Origin: Haemonchus contortus
Lineage: Eukaryota > Nematoda > Chromadorea > Rhabditida > Trichostrongylidae
Length of the DNA: 64,000 nucleotides
Assembly: GCA_000469685.2 (NCBI GenBank)
Contig: LS997566.1
Location: forward strand, 30,127,496 to 30,191,495
Reading direction: 5' to 3'
This document shows, one piece after another, positions 59,801 to 64,000 of this stretch. Below the pieces are notes generated by a model. That model was not told the origin of the DNA. It did no database searches and worked only from the letters and a program-made list of their open reading frames with translations. Positions within the stretch are counted from its first letter, which is position 1. Each line of letters starts with the position of its first letter. A program made the position numbers and the translations under genes.

Positions 59801-59839
59801 GTCGAAATACCAGCAGGACTAATCGCCATTGCACTCCTA
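53855..59839 (+). CDS. SLC22 organic cation transporter-like, 3' incomplete
   Basis: A plasma-membrane carrier of organic ions. Exons: 53855-54013, 54115-54240, 56326-56405, 56529-56632, 56753-56922, 57126-57223, 59109-59207, 59313-59372, 59462-59620, 59710-59839; 395 codons, in phase at every junction. Family signs in order: DKILSAYGKYGRYQ before helix 1, the Cys-containing extracellular loop (FECMITPPEG, SCDRIPGAR), SEFNLVCD, then LSDLFGRRLTFLIPLYV (motif A), APNYTIFLIFRFFAG, SNWRWLYFAVSVPGLL, PYYWFTPESIHWLI, and GFFLSGIVEIPAGLIA. SLC22 proteins are usually about 550 aa, so the last ~150 aa (helices 9-12) are missing: either beyond 64000 after a long intron or lost. ATG 53855 is chosen because TGA at 53843-53845 lies in frame upstream. 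A phase-compatible exon 53619-53687 (MEDVEAGSQPTV) would need to read through that TGA. Introns carry several repeats. Confidence 0.85.
54895..55136. mobile_element. piggyBac-like MITE with CCGG palindromes
   Basis: TTAA at 54891-54894, then CCCTTTGACGACAATG. The right end is CATTGTCGTCAAAGG with a degraded target (AGTGA). A 16-bp palindrome CACCCACCGGTGGGTG is at 54969-54984, and a 22-bp one with the same core is at 55101-55122. TTAA target and CCC-starting ends are piggyBac features. No transposase. In an SLC22 gene intron. Confidence 0.75.
55344..55630 (+). mobile_element. tRNA-derived SINE, copy 6 (best preserved)
   Basis: Head: GGAGGTGGTGTAGTGGCAAG (A box) and GGGGTTCGAATCCCGG (perfect B box, 55393-55406), spaced as in tRNAs. 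Body: GGCCAACCAAGCCTTCCATC, CCTCCGGGGTCGGTGAATTG, GACTCGTCTGGGAGGATAAA, CATTGTATAGGCC, ACTACGATTCTGAATGGAAG. Tail: CAGACGGGATTGATTAACGC and a T/A-rich end. Pol III-type internal promoter is inferred. Lies in an SLC22 gene intron. Confidence 0.85.
56107..56200. mobile_element. 94-bp TTAA-flanked mini-MITE
   Basis: Ends AGGCACAGTTCGCGATAA and GACGAACTGTGCCT, with perfect TTAA at 56103-56106 and 56201-56204. It keeps the ends of the larger family and almost no interior. Confidence 0.85.
57310..57660. repeat. Diverged repeat related to 205-412
   Basis: Contains the complement of the G-rich GGCTCTGGGCAAGGACA block (near 57455-57475) and GTAAGAGCCGAGTGC followed by ACTGAAT near 57599-57630, as in the repeat at the window start. 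Lies in an SLC22 gene intron. Confidence 0.35.
58000..58649. mobile_element. TTAA-flanked MITE, long subfamily, copy in SLC22 intron
   Basis: The right end ATCG/GTCGTGAACTGTGCCT is intact with TTAA at 58650-58653. The left end near 57985-58020 is scrambled, so the start is approximate. Interior landmarks match copies 1 and 3 in order (AGTAATCCAGGTTATGACG, GGGGGCTGGACGAGAACGAG, GCCTCGACACTCGTCTGACG). Confidence 0.75.
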
Positions 59840-60478
59840 GTAAGTTTTAGTGGGTTACATGGCACGTAGAAGGCACGGTAAAGGGGGCAGGCTTTCTATG
59901 GCGGCGAATAGATCAGCCACATACTCTTCTATTTTTCTGAATGGAAGAAACAGTGAAAGATAGACCTGAATGGATACACTGCACCCACCCGACGGCACAT
60001 TATATTCTAAATTATATGAAAAGGAATATAAAATGCAATATCGAAAGCTAAACAGAATTTGGTGCAGTGAGGCCAGGACTGCTAGTGTGCCCAGTACTAT
60101 CAGTCGTCTGAAGTATAACCTACCGACCTGCTCCACCCTGTACGTACTTCTTAAGAAATCACAACGTCGAATGCGGTATCGGCAAGACTCACCAAACTCG
60201 AAGTCGGACAGCAAGCAGCACTTGGAAGAACTTATAGACAAAACAGTGTGGTTTCTCGATAGTATTTCGGGACAACTACTGCGGTATATCCCAGCCGATA
60301 TGTCTTGCACTGGCGTCGTATTCAGTAAGTTGTCCAGCACTGGCGTTCAGGAAGGTCGTGTGATGAAACCCTATTACGTCACATCTTTATAAACCAATGT
60401 ATCGAATGGTGGATGCAGTACTGGGAACCAGATATAAATTACTTTGCGAGCACGACCCTGATTTCCATCTCTCTCGTC

Positions 60479-60612
60479 CAATTCGACTTGCATTCAAAAC
60501 CGTAGTGGCTTACTAAAAGTCTTGATCAGCTCGAACGAGTACCGGCTTAGATTCGATCTCGGACCACGAGGGTGTCTTAGTGTGCCACTTGTCACTACAC
60601 CACCTCCGCCTA
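60479..60612 (-). mobile_element. tRNA-derived SINE fragment, copy 7
   Basis: Minus orientation. The head is retained (complement of CCACTTGTCACTACACCACC at 60587-60606 and of GATTCGATCTCGGACCACGA as a B-box relic). The right end keeps CATTCAAAACCGTAGTGGC. The middle of the body is deleted. Confidence 0.6.
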
Positions 60613-60619
60613 TGTTCCA

Positions 60620-62374
60620 GCAGAGGGATATTTCCGATATTTCTGGAGCAACTCAAAACGGAAGGAAGAATCTCACTACGTTCGTGTTCAATATATTAGA
60701 TTAGGTACTCAGAAAATTGCCTTCCTTCAAGGGGACCAATGACCACCTTGACGAGGGCTCTTGAGAAATAAAAATCTCAGGAAAAAAACGAAAAAACATT
60801 TCAGTCCCGGGGATATATGCAAGCAAGGATCGCCTTTTTTGTATAATGACTAGTCGATTTCTTTATCATAGTTCATTAGGCTTGTCCAGGTATGCGCCTT
60901 GCCAATAAGGCTACTCGCCGTAAGATTTCGAAAATTCGTGCGAGTACCGCAACCTCCCGTCCTTTTTGCCTTTCCTTCATATTTGTCTTTTCTGCATAAA
61001 TCGGTTCAGAGTATAAAGAGCTAAAAACACCGTTGGACTCAGCTGGTCGAGCTCTATAAGCTGATACCCCGAAATGTTAAGAATGCTTCGTACTGATTTG
61101 CGCCAACAGAGATTTGCGCCATGTGCTCTTGAGTTCTATCTGCAAAGTAATTGCATGTACATAGAATGCTCGCTTCAGTACTTGTAGCGACTGATTGGTT
61201 TGTGAGATGAAGTGTTTAGCATTCACCTTGGAGTGCGTCACGTACTCGACTTTACTCGGTACAATGTGGAAATGATTGACCGATTTACTCAGTCCCCATC
61301 GTTCGTTTCTAATATGGGGGCTGTAGGTGACTGCATCTACCGTCTCTGCACTCAACACTCCTTCTTGCAGGTTCTACTGAGGATATGACACCATTTTACA
61401 GCAGAATAATTGAGTCGATTTTTTGAAATTTTCCAAACTTCGGAGGGGCTTTTCTCCGACATCTGAGGAGCTGGCGTTGAGTGTAGTGACGCGTGGTTTT
61501 AGCGGTGGTTTAAAGGACTTTGACTTGCGGGCGGTGGGGTTTCGTATTGGCGGGCACTGAAGGCGGTTTTGAATAATGACTACTTGAGTGTTTCTTGTGT
61601 GATTCTGATTGCTCATGAAGAGTTGGAACCAATTTGTAAAATGAAAAATTCAAAATCCTCAGACTAAGTTCATGAAGGGACGCATAGTCGAACAGGGTTA
61701 AAGGGAGAATCAATTGGAGCAATTTGTAGAATGATTAGTTGCGCAAACAATACCTTATATACGGTTCAAAAGGGTAACTAATGGGTAATGGAGGATGAAG
61801 CCTTAGGCAATTATCAATGCCGTTTTTTGGATGCCTAAATGCCGGTTCACTGTCACGCAATCGATCACTATCTGGGGAAGTGCCTGAACTGTTCCTTTTT
61901 CAGGTGATCGGGCCAGTGTTATGAACAGCTACCTGGTCGAGCCATGGGGCAACGATTAGCGCCTGTACAGACTAGCGTTCATATAGACAGTTGAGAAGTT
62001 CGTACTGGACACTGAACCGTGGTACGAATCCATATTACCGCTGCATCGATGACTCCCTCATCTTATATTCGATTTGGGGAGAAATGGACATCTACGACCT
62101 CTTGAACAAGTAATAAGAGAACACCAAAATAAGAAAAGGCCTTGGAGGATTGGCTACGATATCAAATGTCCAAGTTCAGCTTCAACGCAACTCTGTAAGA
62201 ATTGTGGCGCACTCAGTTGAGTGCATAAATAAAAAAATAAGTAAATATCCGTGCTCTGGAAAAATGCGGAACGGAAACGCGGAACTATCAAACCACGAAA
62301 GAGTACCCTCCGACTAGTTGCGTGCATCAGTGTGACCTTCAAAACGAAGTATTGTCAAAGTAACTCCACACATT
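60620..62374. other. No gene supported
   Basis: A minus-strand Lys/Ser-rich frame (61374-61616; TARKSKSFKPPLKPR, SDVGEKPLRSLENF) is the most protein-like stretch but unrecognised. No missing SLC22 exons (FGRR, ELYPT or LPET type motifs) were found here. Confidence 0.35.
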
Positions 62375-62378
62375 TTAA

Positions 62379-62890
62379 CCCATTGACGACCATCACTGCA
62401 GTCCACATGTGGACTGCATGGTCCCGGACGGCCAATTTCTTTAATTTTGAACTGGAAGTTGTTTAATTTTTCTGAGTTCGCAAATTTAGGATATGACTAT
62501 TGATGATGGTAGGTGGCACTTCAATTTCAGTCAGCTAATGATAAATAGTGATGAGGAGAAGTTCCTCAATCACTAATTCTTTTCATAAAAAGAAATCATA
62601 AAAGGGCCACATGTTTCTTCGAAAAAACACCGGTGTGGTGTAAAACTGTCTAAATTAGTGCGGAAGGTAGATATACCCTGAAAACCAAAGGCTAAAATAT
62701 AAGTATGTATGATGTCTATGCTTATTCTTATTATCTGTTAATTGCAAACTTAGAAGATTTCTTTGGACCGCACAGTATATAGTTTAACTTAGACCTAATC
62801 TTATGATTTGATATGAAAGATCGTTAAAAAGTGGCGATAAATAGAATATATAACTGCAGTCCACATGTGGACTGCACGGTCGTCAATGGG
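62379..62890. mobile_element. piggyBac-like MITE with CATG palindromes
   Basis: Perfect TTAA at 62375-62378 and 62891-62894; ends CCCATTGACGACC and GGTCGTCAATGGG. Identical 22-bp perfect palindromes (half-site TGCAGTCCACA) sit just inside each end, at 62397-62418 and 62855-62876. The 512-bp element is AT-rich and non-coding. Same terminal sequence type and layout as 54895-55136. Confidence 0.9.
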
Positions 62891-62894
62891 TTAA

Positions 62895-64000
62895 GAGGCA
62901 TCTCACTCACAATCGACCCAATAACACCGTATTCGACAGCACTAATTGTATGTTATGATATCATAAAAAAGGGGGTGACTGCATTAGGTGTGAGTGATCT
63001 ACTCAATATGCTGTAAAAAAATCTTAAAAACGAGTACGTAAGAGAAAAACGCACCTCCTATGTGCGAATTAATTGACTTCTGGATGGGCTAGGTAGATCA
63101 TAAATGCATACGCTCTATGGAGGTCATAGGGTCTTATACCACGAGGGCTCATCGTTTGGCGTTCGCGTGTCCATATTAGGCTGGAATTCGGCGCGCAAGA
63201 CACAGGAAGCACTTTGTATCATTGTTAATGCTCTTCAGATGAACAGGGGGAGGATTGTATGGTTATATCCCGTATCCTCCACCTTTATAAGCTCTGGACT
63301 ACTGGGAGGTCTAGGAGGTACTACTAGTCACCACGTACAAAAGTTGTATGAGGGAGAATGTCTAAACGGCGTATTTAGAGGTGAGCAGTCCCATGCCTCT
63401 CGGTCAGTATCTTTGAAACTCTCTTAGATCAGTGGAAGATTCCTAAAGTTTTTTGTTGAGGCGTTCGAACGAATGTTGGGCTTTACTAAAAACCAGCTTA
63501 CCTAACCTCTTGTGCCCAGACTGGTTGTTGGCCCAGACAGAAAGCATTTTCAAATTTCGGGAATTCTTGGAATCGTTGCTTGAATGTTACAATAATACGC
63601 ACAGAATAGTTTGAGTACATCGAAGAATCGAATACGTGCTATCAAAAAATGATAAGAAACTAAATGAACTGAACCTTTCGTACCCGTCATGGTAAAACTG
63701 CCTATAGAGGATGGTTCCTGCCTTGGCACGGCGTCCGAGAAACTATATACAAACCGATTCGCGTGTGCAGGGGACCCCAAGTTTCTGCGCCTCACTGCTA
63801 TTTTGATGAGATCCATTCAGCATGATTTTGGAGGACGTAACTGCGGTAGGCGAGAAGTTAGCCGGGAGGTTCCGCAGTTACCGAGTTACCAATCAATGCT
63901 TCAGAGAGTTGATGTTTTATCTAAAAGAAGAGAAGCAGGTAGTAATGGAAAAATGAAGTGTAGCACATGATGCTGCGTATCGAGGTTAAACGAAAGAAGG
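62895..64000. other. No gene supported
   Basis: Plus frames at 63104-63427 (107 codons) and 63689-63970 (93 codons, MVKLPIEDGSCLGTASEKLY...) are open. Neither matches a family I know, and neither continues the SLC22 reading. The latter has an upstream context compatible with a start but no trans-splice acceptor. Confidence 0.3.

Noticed and set aside
59855..60392. Long frames on both strands after the last SLC22 exon
   Set aside because: Neither shows SLC22 motifs nor other domains, and the two overlap almost completely.

Overview
The window looks like a clade V parasitic nematode (strongylid, hookworm-like) nuclear genome. Three conserved animal genes are split into many short exons with canonical nematode splice signals. 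The rest is intron and intergenic DNA packed with decayed DNA transposons, MITEs, tRNA-derived SINEs and RTE-type LINE debris. No bacterial operons, rRNA, CRISPR or viral genes were seen. The species call is inference from the repeat families and intron style.

Layout. 1-2.4 kb: palindromic repeats, then a structurally complete Merlin-type DNA transposon (792-2364) with ~98-bp TIRs and an 8-bp target duplication. 2.4-9.3 kb: TTAA-flanked MITEs (one inserted into another of its own family), a large fold-back element, an RTE tail and a SINE. 9.3-12.6 kb: nothing recognised. 12.6-20.7 kb, minus strand: a sphingosine kinase gene in 11 exons. Its last intron holds two nested mariner elements and appears to use a GC-AG splice pair. 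21-31 kb: SINEs, a MITE with 160-bp arms, a decayed 1.3-kb mariner and a long featureless tract. 31.7-38.0 kb, minus strand: a 10-exon major-facilitator (SLC2-like) transporter. 39.3-41.3 kb, minus strand: a decayed RTE LINE. 41.7-42.7 kb: a deleted mariner. 43-53 kb: mostly anonymous DNA with scattered repeats. 53.8-59.8 kb, plus strand: the first two thirds of an SLC22-type organic cation transporter whose introns hold a piggyBac-like MITE, a SINE and TTAA MITEs. 60-64 kb: a SINE fragment and a second piggyBac-like MITE.

How the genes relate. The kinase makes sphingosine-1-phosphate; the two transporters are multi-pass membrane carriers. They sit kilobases apart and on different strands, so I see no operon or shared pathway. 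All three gene models were built by hand from splice sites, reading phase and family motifs. Phase agrees at every junction except kinase exon 1 to exon 2.

The most interesting observations are the GC-AG intron around nested mariners, the piggyBac-like MITEs with subterminal perfect palindromes, the self-nested TTAA MITE, the seven-copy tRNA-SINE family and a splice-acceptor-like site at the edge of a MITE upstream of the SLC22 gene.
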